From an uncultured Gemmatimonadales bacterium (GTDB lineage: Bacteria > Gemmatimonadota > Gemmatimonadetes > JACCXV01 > JAHWKZ01): a stretch of 15,422 bases of DNA. Under the pieces are notes generated by a model. It was not told the origin of the DNA, made no database searches, and saw nothing but the letters and a program-made list of their open reading frames with translations. Below are positions 1-8,400 of this stretch, piece after piece (the stretch's first letter is position 1; the number at the start of each line of letters is the position of its first letter). Both the position numbers and the translations under genes were made by a program. Location of the stretch: contig CAMYLR010000024.1 in the NCBI GenBank assembly GCA_947259315.1, forward strand, positions 14,279 to 29,700, given 5' to 3'.

Positions 1-1
1 C

Positions 2-709
2 CGCGAGATCGATTGGGGGAAGACCCAAACGCTGCTGATTCAAGCCGGCTACCGGGGTCCCGGCGCGTTGCCGATCTACTTCGGTGTCCGGATCGTCGCC
101 GCAACCGCTCTCGCTGCGGGCGCACTGTTCGCGGGGACTATCACGAGCGCCGGGCCGAGCATGATGATCGCCGTCCTGGTGACTGCAATGATCGGTTGGG
201 TTCTCCCGTCGATGACCGTCAAGCGCAAGATTCGCAAGCGGCAGAAAGACATCCAGCTGGCGTTGGCGGATACGCTCGATCTGCTGGTCGTCTGCGTGGA
301 AGCCGGTCTCGGGTTGAACCAAGCGCTGCTCAGAGTGTCGGACGAGATCGAATACGTGAGCAAGATCATGAGCCAAGAATTGATGCTGCTCAACTTCGAG
401 ATCCGAGCCGGCACGCCACGCGAAGAAGCGATGCGCAATCTCGGTGAACGGACCGGTGTTCCCGACCTCAAATCGTTGACCGCCATGCTTATCCAAACGG
501 ATCGATTCGGGACCTCGATCGCTAAGGCGTTGCGCGTTCACTCAGACACGCTGCGCATCAAGCGTCGGCAACGAGCCGAGGAGGCCGCGGCCAAGACGAC
601 GATCAAGCTCGTGTTCCCGCTCGTGCTGTTCATCTTCCCGGCGATGTTCGTGGTGATTCTCGGTCCGGCGATCATTCACATCACCGAGCAGATGAAGGGA
701 CTGATGTGA
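2..709 (+). CDS. tadC: Tad pilus inner-membrane platform protein TadC (5' truncated)
   Basis: This is the C-terminal part of a type II secretion F-domain protein of the TadC type, which with TadB forms the inner-membrane platform for Flp pilus assembly. The reading frame is open from the first complete codon at position 2, and the residues before the internal TTG at 68 (LLIQAGYRGPGALP) are typical TadC, so the gene begins left of the window. Visible parts are two hydrophobic segments near the start (VRIVAATALAAGALFAG and MMIAVLVTAMIGWVLP), then the F domain with DLLVVCVEAGLGLNQAL, a basic RIKRRQRAEE stretch, and a final membrane segment (KLVFPLVLFIFPAMFVVILG). Its stop overlaps the next start (GTGA), implying translational coupling. 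tadB and tadA are expected just upstream. The family call is firm; TadC rather than TadB rests on the C-terminal pattern and length. Confidence 0.9.
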   Translation, partial: REIDWGKTQTLLIQAGYRGPGALPIYFGVRIVAATALAAGALFAGTITSAGPSMMIAVLVTAMIGWVLPSMTVKRKIRKRQKDIQLALADTLDLLVVCVEAGLGLNQALLRVSDEIEYVSKIMSQELMLLNFEIRAGTPREEAMRNLGERTGVPDLKSLTAMLIQTDRFGTSIAKALRVHSDTLRIKRRQRAEEAAAKTTIKLVFPLVLFIFPAMFVVILGPAIIHITEQMKGLM

Positions 710-1071
710 AGATGTTGCGCGTCGTCAATGCAACCCGTGACCGCGAGCTGGGCAATCGCGTCTGGCTGGCGAATCGCTGGTGGCCACGTCTTCGAGGGCT
801 ATTGGGCCGTGGACCATTAGAGCCGGGATCGGGCATGGTCCTGGAACCGTGCAAGTCGGTTCACATGTTCGGGATGAAATACTCGCTCGATGTGGTGTTC
901 GTGAACGCAGAAGGGGAAGTCGTCGCGATGTACCCCAAGCTGGACCCCGGCAAGCGGACGCCCTGGCACAAGCCCGCGCGAAAGGCGATCGAGCTGCCGG
1001 TTGGGACGCTCTCCGCGACCGGGACCGAGATCGGTGACGTTCTGACTTGTCAATTTGCGGAGGCCGTCTAA
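706..1071 (+). CDS. DUF192 family small protein
   Basis: A 121-residue protein of the DUF192 family, whose biochemical role is not established. The signature region is seen at about residues 41-80: GSGMVLEPCKSVHMFGM followed by LDVVFVNAEGEVV, with Cys49 and His53 in the usual places. Many DUF192 proteins carry a signal peptide; this one has none, so it is probably cytoplasmic. The GTG start overlaps the tadC stop by four bases; an ATG two codons later (712) is a possible alternative. The stop overlaps the next ATG by one base. Its position between tadC and the AAA+ ATPase suggests co-translation with the pilus platform, but the link is only by context. Confidence 0.85.
   Translation: MKMLRVVNATRDRELGNRVWLANRWWPRLRGLLGRGPLEPGSGMVLEPCKSVHMFGMKYSLDVVFVNAEGEVVAMYPKLDPGKRTPWHKPARKAIELPVGTLSATGTEIGDVLTCQFAEAV
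1057..1063 (+). promoter_or_regulatory. Ribosome binding site that fixes the AAA+ ATPase start
   Basis: GCGGAGG lies seven bases before the ATG at 1071. The frame also has an upstream TTG at 1047, but that codon has no such motif and would lengthen the overlap with the DUF192 gene, so the ATG is preferred. Confidence 0.6.
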
Positions 1072-2645
1072 TGAACGCTGGATTCGGAGTCAAAACCGCC
1101 ACTCCCAAGGCGGGATCACGCAAACCGCCAATTCCCGAGTCGATCGAGGAGACCGGCCTGCTCGATGAAGCGATCAGCGATCTAATCATCAAAACGCTCT
1201 ATACCAAGGGCGCTCACACCGGGCAGGAACTGAGCGAAGCGGTGTGCTTGCCATTCCGACTGCTCGACGATCTCTATCACGATCTGCAGCACCGCCAGTT
1301 CATCGAGGTTCGCGGGACGCAAGGTCATGGCCGCGGCGGGTACGTGTACGATCTCACCACTCAGGGGCGGGATCGGGCGCGCGAGGCGATGGTTTCGAAT
1401 CAGTACGTCGGACCGGCTCCGGTCCCGATCGACGTGTATCGAACCTGGGTCGAGGCTCAGACGATTCGCAAGGTGCACATCACCGTGGATCGAATCCAAT
1501 CTGGGTTTGGGCACTTGGTGCTGGACCCGGAGTTTGTCGAGCACCTCGGTCCAGCGATCAACTCGGCGAAATCAATGTTTCTCTACGGTGACTCCGGCAA
1601 CGGCAAGACCAACATGGCGGAGTCGATCGCCCGGATGTTGGGTGGTGACATGTACGTCCCCTACGCGGTCGACATCGAGGGGCAGATCATGATCACCCAC
1701 GATCCGGTCTACCATCGGCCAAAACCCGATGAAGCGGTAACCGTATCCGTGGACGGAGAGGAGTCGACGCTGCTGGAGTCGGCGCCAACGTACGATCGAC
1801 GATTCGCCCGTGTCGCGCGTCCAGTGGTGTTCACCGGCGGCGAGCTCACGCTCGAGCAGCTCGATCTACAGTACGATCCGACGGCCAAGGTGTACCAAGC
1901 ACCGTTCCAGGTGAAGGCCAACGGCGGGGTGCTCATTATCGATGACTTTGGCCGGCAGCAGGTACGACCGCGCGATCTCCTCAACCGCTGGATCGTCCCG
2001 CTCGAAAAGCGGATCGATTTCATGACGCTGCACACCGGTCACAAGTTCCCGGTGCCGTTCGATTGCCTGCTCATTTTTGCGACGAACTTGAACCCGCTCG
2101 ATCTCGTGGACGAGGCGTTCCTGCGTCGGATTCACTACAAGATCCATGTGCCGAGCCCGGACTACGAGCAGTTCGTTCAGATTTTTCGACGCGTCTGCGT
2201 TTCGAGACAGATACCGTTTGTGGCCGGCCGGGTCGCCTACATCTACCGCCAGTACTACGAGCCGAACGGTATCTCTCCACGGAACTGTCACCCGCGGGAT
2301 ATCGTCGATCACTTGTGTGACTCGGCTCGGTACCTGGGGACCAAACCGGAGTTGACCGTTGATCTGCTGGATCACGCCTGCAAGTCGTACTTCCTCGACA
2401 TGCCGGATGAAGATTACATCGTCGATCCGTCGGAGTTCATGGGAGACCAGCGGGCCCAAGCAACCGCCGCTATGGCGATGACCGTGACCCACGGTGGTTC
2501 CGGGGACGAGGAAGCAGCGCCCGCGACCGAGTCCGCCGATGCGGGTGGTATTGAAGAAATGCCGGCGACGGAAGGCGAACCGGCGGTAACAACCGACGAG
2601 GAGCGAGGGCCCGGGCAGCCACCCGGTAGCGCGCCGGCGCTATGA
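1071..2645 (+). CDS. Winged-helix AAA+ ATPase in the tad operon
   Basis: A 524-residue cytoplasmic AAA+ ATPase of unassigned role. Residues about 30-110 look like a winged-helix domain (an LSEAVCLPFRLLDDLYHDL helix pair, then a basic Gly-rich wing RGTQGHGRGGYVYDLT). The AAA+ core follows: Walker A GDSGNGKT at 173-180 (Lys179), Walker B GVLIIDD at 286-292, sensor-1-like Asn339 in IFATNLNP, and an arginine pair at 352-353 (FLRRIHYKI) placed like an arginine finger. A lid with NCHPRDIVDHLCDSARY follows. The last 60 or so residues are acidic, Pro/Gly-rich and probably disordered. There is a long insert between Walker A and B, seen at about 200-285. The start is the ATG overlapping the DUF192 stop. 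The 3' end overlaps the J-protein gene (ATGA). The wing could bind DNA or, as in some secretion ATPases, only protein. A chaperone-like remodelling role at the pilus is inference. Confidence 0.85.
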   Translation: MNAGFGVKTATPKAGSRKPPIPESIEETGLLDEAISDLIIKTLYTKGAHTGQELSEAVCLPFRLLDDLYHDLQHRQFIEVRGTQGHGRGGYVYDLTTQGRDRAREAMVSNQYVGPAPVPIDVYRTWVEAQTIRKVHITVDRIQSGFGHLVLDPEFVEHLGPAINSAKSMFLYGDSGNGKTNMAESIARMLGGDMYVPYAVDIEGQIMITHDPVYHRPKPDEAVTVSVDGEESTLLESAPTYDRRFARVARPVVFTGGELTLEQLDLQYDPTAKVYQAPFQVKANGGVLIIDDFGRQQVRPRDLLNRWIVPLEKRIDFMTLHTGHKFPVPFDCLLIFATNLNPLDLVDEAFLRRIHYKIHVPSPDYEQFVQIFRRVCVSRQIPFVAGRVAYIYRQYYEPNGISPRNCHPRDIVDHLCDSARYLGTKPELTVDLLDHACKSYFLDMPDEDYIVDPSEFMGDQRAQATAAMAMTVTHGGSGDEEAAPATESADAGGIEEMPATEGEPAVTTDEERGPGQPPGSAPAL

Positions 2646-3394
2646 ACGAGCGTAAGCCCCGGGTCTCGGATCGGCGGGGCGAATACGACGAAGTCGTCTA
2701 TCGTGAGGCGTTGCGGTCGCTCGGCCTATTCGCTCCGGTATTGCTCGACGACATCCACCGTGCCTATCGATCGCGCGCCAAACAGATTCATCCCGATCGG
2801 TTTGCCGCGAACGGTGGCTACGATGAGGCCACGCACCGCATCCAGAAGCTGAACGCCGCCCATGAGTACGTAATCCACTTCTACGCGACGTTCGAGAAGT
2901 CACAGGGACGCATCGCGCGCCATCACATGCCACCCGGTCAAACTGGTCCAATGAACCCGTTGTTCGAGGTGCTTCTGTTCCCGATCGCGGCCGTCTACTC
3001 CCTCACCACCGTGTTGGCTGCAGTGCCGGCGGCGCTGCTCGACCGGTTTAGCTTTGAGGACGAGGAGGACGAGGAGGACCAGCAGGACGAGCAGGACGGA
3101 TCGGTTCAAGACGAAAAGGCCGACGTGGATACGAGCGATACGGCCCCAGATCAGCAAGACATGACGCCGTCTCGTGAGGGGTGGCTCGTCGTCGGACCAC
3201 ATGTGATGGCACTCGTCCTGTTCATGCTCGTGGAGGGGTCTGGGATCGCGCCACCACTCTTCAAGTGGTGGGTCGGGCTTTCGCTCTTGATCATGCTATC
3301 AACCGATATCGCCAGTCGCGTCACAGGCGAGGACAATCCGCTGCGGGATCACCGCGCGTTTGGCCGCGTAGAGGCCTTCGTCCGGAGCCTCTAG
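2642..3394 (+). CDS. Membrane-anchored J-domain (DnaJ-like) protein
   Basis: A 250-residue protein with a J-domain at about 20-85. The HPD motif needed to stimulate Hsp70 is intact at residues 50-52 (KQIHPDRF), and helix III is visible as IQKLNAAHEYV. A hydrophobic segment follows at about 106-133. Next comes a highly acidic, Gln-rich linker (about 138-173; runs of Asp/Glu such as EDEEDEEDQQDEQD), then two more hydrophobic segments at about 184-198 and 203-220. It is thus probably an inner-membrane J-protein with its J-domain in the cytoplasm. The start overlaps the ATPase stop by four bases (ATGA), so the two are probably made together. No dnaK or grpE is in the window; it would recruit the cell's general Hsp70. 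It is the last gene before a strong terminator. Its client is unknown; the Tad pilus is suggested by position only. Confidence 0.85.
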   Translation: MNERKPRVSDRRGEYDEVVYREALRSLGLFAPVLLDDIHRAYRSRAKQIHPDRFAANGGYDEATHRIQKLNAAHEYVIHFYATFEKSQGRIARHHMPPGQTGPMNPLFEVLLFPIAAVYSLTTVLAAVPAALLDRFSFEDEEDEEDQQDEQDGSVQDEKADVDTSDTAPDQQDMTPSREGWLVVGPHVMALVLFMLVEGSGIAPPLFKWWVGLSLLIMLSTDIASRVTGEDNPLRDHRAFGRVEAFVRSL

Positions 3395-3452
3395 CCGCTC
3401 GTTTCAGCAACATCTGGTGGGCGACACCCGCCGACACTGATTCCGACACCCA

Positions 3453-3479
3453 ACCCGACCGCGAGTCGGGTGTTTTTTT
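3453..3479 (+). terminator. Rho-independent terminator after the tadC-J-protein operon
   Basis: A 7-bp perfect stem (ACCCGAC at 3453-3459 pairing with GTCGGGT at 3465-3471) with a CGCGA loop is followed at once by a run of seven T (3473-3479). It sits 58 bases after the J-protein stop and before the TonB gene, so it separates the two operons. Confidence 0.88.
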
Positions 3480-3517
3480 GCCCAGGGGAAGCAAAAGGCG
3501 ACCTCTGGGCGTCCCAC

Positions 3518-3523
3518 TATATT
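3518..3523 (+). promoter_or_regulatory. Possible -10 element (TATATT) just before the tonB-like start
   Basis: TATATT stands out in this GC-rich DNA, directly after the terminator. A start of transcription some seven bases downstream would fall almost on the ATG at 3534, giving a very short or absent leader. This fits the lack of any Shine-Dalgarno motif there. No good -35 is visible at the right distance, so support is weak. Confidence 0.3.
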
Positions 3524-3533
3524 GGATTATTCG

Positions 3534-4418
3534 ATGTCGATGCTCGAAGATGATTCGTCGCGCTTTGCGCTGCTCTTTTCGGTGCTTGTGCACGCGCTGT
3601 TGGTGGCTCCGGTCTGGGGCTGGTTGGTGAGCGTTCAACCAGTGGCAGCCGAAGCCGATGCCCCGCCGATGCGGTTCACCTTTGTAGAGCCCCGAGACGC
3701 TCCAGAAGAGCCGCCCGATGTGCCGACCCCGCTCCTCTCGACACGAGATCAGCGGGCGGCGCAGGAGAGCGCTCCCTCTGAGTTGCCGGAGGGCTCGGCG
3801 TTCCAGTTGGGGCAAACGCCCGTGCCGGTCGTCCCGCGGGCACCGGGCTCGATGGCCAACGCGGGTTCGACGGTTCCGCAGTCACGGTCGAGCAACTCCC
3901 GGACGTTGGGCGCCGAGTCGGTCGAGCGACCGGTTGGCGAGGGTCCGATGTCCCCTTCCGGTGATGCGCGGTTGGCGGTTCGTGAAAAGCCGATTGGACT
4001 CCCCGCGGGTCGTTCGTCGAACCCCGGAAGTGGGGCCAGACTCCCGGCGCCGGAAGTCGATCAGAGGCTCACGCGAGCTCGGGCCGGCAGCACGTTCAGC
4101 TTGAATACCACCGCGTGGGAGTATGGGCCGTATATGGCGCGCCTCAAAGCCCAGATCGAGGAGCACATTTTCCCGCCGCCGGCGTTTTACTACGGCACCG
4201 CCGCGTGGGCGACGCGGGTGCGATTCCGGATCGCACCCGACGGTCGGCTCATGTCGCTGGAGCTCCTCGACCACCGCGGTGTTCCCAACCTTCAGTACGT
4301 GGCGACATCCTCGATCGAAGCGGCCGCCGATTATGAGCCGCTGCCACCGGGTTTCCCAGAACCGCTGCTGGAGATCACCGGCAATTTCTACTTCAACGTG
4401 GCTCCACCGGGCCGTTAG
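3534..4418 (+). CDS. TonB/TolA-type energy transducer
   Basis: A 294-residue periplasm-spanning protein. Residues 11-31 form the single N-terminal membrane anchor, which contains the SxxxH motif (Ser16, His20) that TonB uses to couple to ExbB/ExbD. A long Pro/Ser/Gly-rich periplasmic linker (about 40-190) follows. A C-terminal domain of the TonB/TolA fold (about 200-290) contains MARLKAQIEEHIFPPP and VRFRIAPDGRL. It probably carries proton-motive energy to an outer-membrane receptor or to envelope structures. The start is uncertain: TTG 3522, ATG 3534 and ATG 3540 are in frame and none has a clear ribosome site. ATG 3534 puts the motif at the same numbering as in E. coli TonB. It is the first gene of the exb operon; exbB starts 17 bases after its stop. 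The domain could equally be called TolA-like, and the partner receptor is not in the window. Confidence 0.82.
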   Translation: MSMLEDDSSRFALLFSVLVHALLVAPVWGWLVSVQPVAAEADAPPMRFTFVEPRDAPEEPPDVPTPLLSTRDQRAAQESAPSELPEGSAFQLGQTPVPVVPRAPGSMANAGSTVPQSRSSNSRTLGAESVERPVGEGPMSPSGDARLAVREKPIGLPAGRSSNPGSGARLPAPEVDQRLTRARAGSTFSLNTTAWEYGPYMARLKAQIEEHIFPPPAFYYGTAAWATRVRFRIAPDGRLMSLELLDHRGVPNLQYVATSSIEAAADYEPLPPGFPEPLLEITGNFYFNVAPPGR

Positions 4419-4435
4419 CGCTCGGCGAAGGACGC

Positions 4436-5065
4436 ATGTTGGAGACGCTGGGTCAAGGGGGCATCGTGATGATCCCGTTAGCGCTGAGCTCGGTGCTTGC
4501 GCTATGGGTAATCCTGGATCGAGCCTGGCGACTTCAGCGCCGGCGAGTGCTGGTACCGGAGATCGTGAGCGTGCTCGAGAGTCTACGGGGGCCATCCGAT
4601 ATTCCGCTGGCGAAGCTGATTTGCGACCGCAATCCAGGACCGTTTTCGACGATCGTCCAGGCAGCTCTCGATCACAAGGGCCGATCCAAACACGAGATCC
4701 GTGAGCGGGTAGAGCACCAAGGCCGGCAGGAGATCGTACACTTGGAGCGTGGTTTGGGGTTGTTGGAGACGATCGCGGCAATCGCCCCGTTGTTGGGTCT
4801 GTTGGGCACCGTGTTGGGCATGATCGAGGTCTTCGACGTCGTGGCGCAGCAGGGCGCCGGCCAGGCCCAAGAGTTATCCGGTGGAATCTCCCAGGCGCTG
4901 ATCACTACCGCGACCGGCCTCTCGATTGGCATCCCCGCCTTGGTGGCGTACAACTACTTCGTCGGCAAAGCCGAGCGGCTGGTGCTCGACATCGAGGACC
5001 ACACCGACCGGCTGATTCAATCGGTGATGCTTTTCCGCGAAGCGGAAGATACCGATGCGTCTTGA
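4436..5065 (+). CDS. exbB: MotA/TolQ/ExbB proton channel family protein
   Basis: A 209-residue inner-membrane protein of the ExbB/TolQ family, which forms the pentameric proton channel that powers TonB or TolA. Three membrane segments are seen at about 8-27, 112-134 and 152-177. The conserved channel region is clear: LLGLLGTVLGMIEVF, then GGISQALITTATGLSIGIPALVAYNYF. A charged cytoplasmic stretch lies between segments 1 and 2 (about 28-110). The ATG has a GAAGGA motif only three bases before it. The 3' end overlaps exbD by 11 bases. With no tolA, tolB or pal alongside, ExbB is slightly more likely than TolQ; sequence alone does not separate them. Confidence 0.92.
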   Translation: MLETLGQGGIVMIPLALSSVLALWVILDRAWRLQRRRVLVPEIVSVLESLRGPSDIPLAKLICDRNPGPFSTIVQAALDHKGRSKHEIRERVEHQGRQEIVHLERGLGLLETIAAIAPLLGLLGTVLGMIEVFDVVAQQGAGQAQELSGGISQALITTATGLSIGIPALVAYNYFVGKAERLVLDIEDHTDRLIQSVMLFREAEDTDAS

Positions 5066-5474
5066 TCCGGGTCGTCGTCGCAAGACGCTGATCAACGTCA
5101 CGTCGCTGATCGACGTCGTCTTCTTGTTGCTCATCTTCTTCGTTGTGACATCCACGTTTCTCGAGCAGCCCGGAATCGATCTGACACTACCCGAGGCCGG
5201 ATCGGCTGAGCTGACCGTGCGCGAGCAGGTCACGCTCGGTGTCGACGCAGACGGCGAGATCTTTCTTAATGGTGATCCGGTCGTGCTCGAAGGATTGGCG
5301 GATCGAATCGAGCAGGCACTCGAACGAGCGGAAACCGAACGCGTGCTGCTCGAGGCTGACTCGCGGGTTTCGCACGGTCGCGTCGTGGCGCTAATGGACG
5401 CCGCCCGCCGGGCCGGTGCCGGGGCGCTGCTCGTAGCGACGCGTCCGCCCGAAGAAACCCTCCGGGAGCCGTGA
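5055..5474 (+). CDS. exbD: ExbD/TolR biopolymer transport protein
   Basis: A 139-residue protein with a short cytoplasmic Arg-rich N-terminus, one membrane helix (about 15-36) and a periplasmic domain. The helix holds the essential proton-path aspartate, here Asp20 in SLIDVVFLLLIFFVVTSTF. The periplasmic part has IDLTLPEAGSAE and LEADSRVSHGRVVALMDAARRAGA, both typical of ExbD/TolR. It starts inside exbB (11-base overlap), and its TGA overlaps the GTG of the histidine kinase. It is the usual partner of the upstream ExbB and TonB-like proteins. Confidence 0.92.
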   Translation: MRLDPGRRRKTLINVTSLIDVVFLLLIFFVVTSTFLEQPGIDLTLPEAGSAELTVREQVTLGVDADGEIFLNGDPVVLEGLADRIEQALERAETERVLLEADSRVSHGRVVALMDAARRAGAGALLVATRPPEETLREP

Positions 5475-8400
5475 ACCAACCGGCGCGAACCTTCGTCGCG
5501 GCGGCGGTGTTGGGGGGCGTCTTGTTTATCACATCACCGGGGCCGCTGGCGGTAGGACTGCTGGTCGCTGCGCTGGTCGCACTGGTGGTCGGCCTCGCTC
5601 GGCGGTGGCCTCGGCGATGGGGGCTTCGCGTCGCCCACGTGCTGCTGTTCGCGTACCTCGCGGCATGGGCCTATACGCACTTCGATGATTGGCGACTTGC
5701 CCGCGGTGGCGCTGCGACTTCGACGCGCCTGGAGACCGCCAAGCTCGAGCGCGTGGCGGCGGTCCTCGGCGGCCGGCTCCAAACCGATCGCGCGCTGGCG
5801 GTTCGCGTAGCCGGTGCGCTGGCTGCCGAAAGCGCGACCGGCGGGCGCGACATGGTGCAAGACCCTGAGCTCTTCGTCGCGTTGGGCCGTGCGGTGCCAC
5901 CGCTGCTGCCGACCGGCGTCGGGGTCGAGGTATACGACGCGGCAGGCAGCTTGCGTGCATGGTGGGGTGAGCCGCGGGGTGGTCGGCTACCAGCCGACTC
6001 GGTGATGGCGCCGATAGCCGGTGGCGTAGTGCGCCGTCCGCCCGGCTATACGCTGGCTTACGCCGCCGTTCCGTGGAGCGTCGAGTCGGACAGCTTTGTC
6101 GTCGCTGTGAAGGACCTCTGGGCGGTCGAAACTCCGTTGCGGCGAGGCGTCGGCGAGACCGATCTGATGCTGACGACGCTGGAGCGGGGCGAAGATCTCG
6201 CGTTCCGTGTTCTGACGCCGGGCGACGAGCCCGAGCAGCCCTCCCCGTCGGCGGCCATTCGTGGGTCGGATGGAGAAGCGGTTGCGTCGGTCGTGAGCGA
6301 GCGGTTTATGCTGCGGCGTTATCTGGCCGAACGGAGACGCGACGCACGGCGGATGCTGGCCGGTCTCTATCTGTGGCCGCTGTTGTGGGCGACGGGTGCG
6401 ATCTGGCAGTTGGCGCGGCGACGTCGTGGGGGATCGAGCTTGACGCGCTGGGCGACGGGTTTCACCGGACAGACGATCGTCTTGATCGGGCTCTGGGCGT
6501 TCGTGATGGAGTCCCGTTTCGCGGCGCGATTGTTGCCCGAGGCGTGGTTTAGCCCGCTGACGTTTGCGACCGACTTCTTGGGACCCGGTGGTCGTTCGCC
6601 CGGAGACCTGATGTTCACCGCCTCGATCGTGTTTCTGATCGTGTTGTCCGCTTATACGCTCATCCCAGAATCCCGCCGACGGCTGTCTCCGCTGTGGGTG
6701 GTACCGGCGGTGGTTGGAGCCGCGGCGTTGGCACTCGAGGTCGCGCCGGCTACCGGGATGGTCGTCGAGCGGGCGCTACAAAGCATGAGCCCGACCGTCT
6801 TTTTTAGCTCGACGCTTTTGTTCTCGCCGCCCTATCTGCTGGTGTTGCTGAGCTTCGCCCTGTTGGGCGCGGCGGCGATCGGAGCGCTGGCGATCGTCTT
6901 TCGGTGGCTCAACATGCCAACCGGCAAGGGATGGGTGCTGGGTGCGGCGAGCGTGACCGCGACGATGCTCGCTCTCGCCGCTTTCAATCTCCAGAGCGCT
7001 GCAATGGCGGGCCGATTCTCGGCTATCGGACCGTTGCTCGGCCTGGGTGCGGTCGGTGCCGCGGTGCTGATCGATGCTGCCGGCCGGCGGCGAGATGATG
7101 CTCACCCCGCATCCAGCGTCCGTTTCTCGCTGGTGGCGGTGGGGTTGGCGTGTGTGCTCACGTTTCCGGTCGTGGCTTTTGCCCGGGTCCAGGCGGCGCA
7201 CGAGTTACTGGTGGAGCGTGCCGAGCGGATCGGCGAAGCCTCGACCCAGTGGCTTCAGTACAACATGACGCGGACGATCGAGTATCTGGCCACGTCTCCC
7301 GAGGTCAAGCGAGCGATCCAAGACTCGAATCGCGACGCCGCACTGCTCCTGTGGAACCAGAGCCCGCTCCGCACGCTCGATTTTGCGTCTGGGTTGTACT
7401 TGTTCGATGCGGAAGGATCGACGGTCAGTCAATTCGCGCTGTCAGCCGTCGATTTGTCCGGTCGGGCGCGGCGCTACGCGCGCGAAACACCAGTTCCAAG
7501 AGTTGAGATCGAAGGCGCGCCGCGCGACCGCGGCATCTGGTGGGCGATCGTTCCCGTGAACGAAGTCGTTGATGACGTCGAGGAACGCGTCGGCGCCGCG
7601 GTCGCAATGACCACCGGCGCGCTCGAGCTCCGGGAGCCGGCAACCGGGTCGGCGTTCGTCCTGACGGATCTCCTGGCGGGTTCCGGCCCGCCCGCCAACG
7701 CGCCACAAATCACGGCGCTCAGTTCCGATGAGGTACCGCCGCCGGGAACGTTGCTGACGACGGTCGTTCGCGAGGGTGAGGAGCCGGTTCAGCTCGCGAT
7801 GGCGCTCGAGCCACTGTTGCCGACTGCACGTTCGTACGCCGTATTCGCCTTCGTCGGGGTTATCTGCGGCATGTTGCTGGGGCTGGTCGAGCGGTGGGGA
7901 GACGTGCGCACGCGAGGTCGCTGGTGGGCTAGCATCAGGGCTGAGAATCCGTTGCACTCCTTTCGCTTGCAATTGTTGCTGGCGTTTCTCGCGGTAGCCA
8001 CCGTGCCGCTGACGTTGTACGCGGTATTTGGTTACCGCGCGACGCGGATCGAACTGCAAGAGGCAACCCGGGGTGCGGCTGCCGAGGCGCTGGCTGCCGC
8101 CAGCCGCATGGTCGTCGACGACCCATCGCTCGAACGTGGAACACCGCGCCTCCTGACCGACCGGTTGCGAGAGATCGCGGAGGTTCTGCAGCAGGATTTG
8201 GTTCTCTATTGGCGCGGTCGAACGGTGGCGTCCAGTCGACCCGAGATTTTTGCGTCACGACTGTTTGCCGATCGTATGCCGGGCGAAGTGTATGCGGATT
8301 TGTTCGGTGTTCGCCGTCCACTGGCTTTCGACTCGATGGTGCTCGGCCAGCGGTCCTTCCTGGTTGCCTACCAACCATTGGTTGAACCCGATGCGCCAGC

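Noticed and set aside
1047-1070. TTG start for the AAA+ ATPase, eight codons before the ATG
   Set aside because: It would overlap the DUF192 gene by 25 bases and lacks a ribosome site, whereas the ATG at 1071 has GCGGAGG at good spacing.
3057-3110. Short tandem GAGGAC/CAGGAC repeats
   Set aside because: They are the codons of the acidic linker in the J-protein, not an independent repeat element or CRISPR.
3882-4781. Long open frame on the minus strand across the tonB-like and exbB genes
   Set aside because: It lies opposite two well-supported genes, has no recognisable domain, and its Arg/Pro-rich composition is the usual shadow of GC-rich coding DNA.
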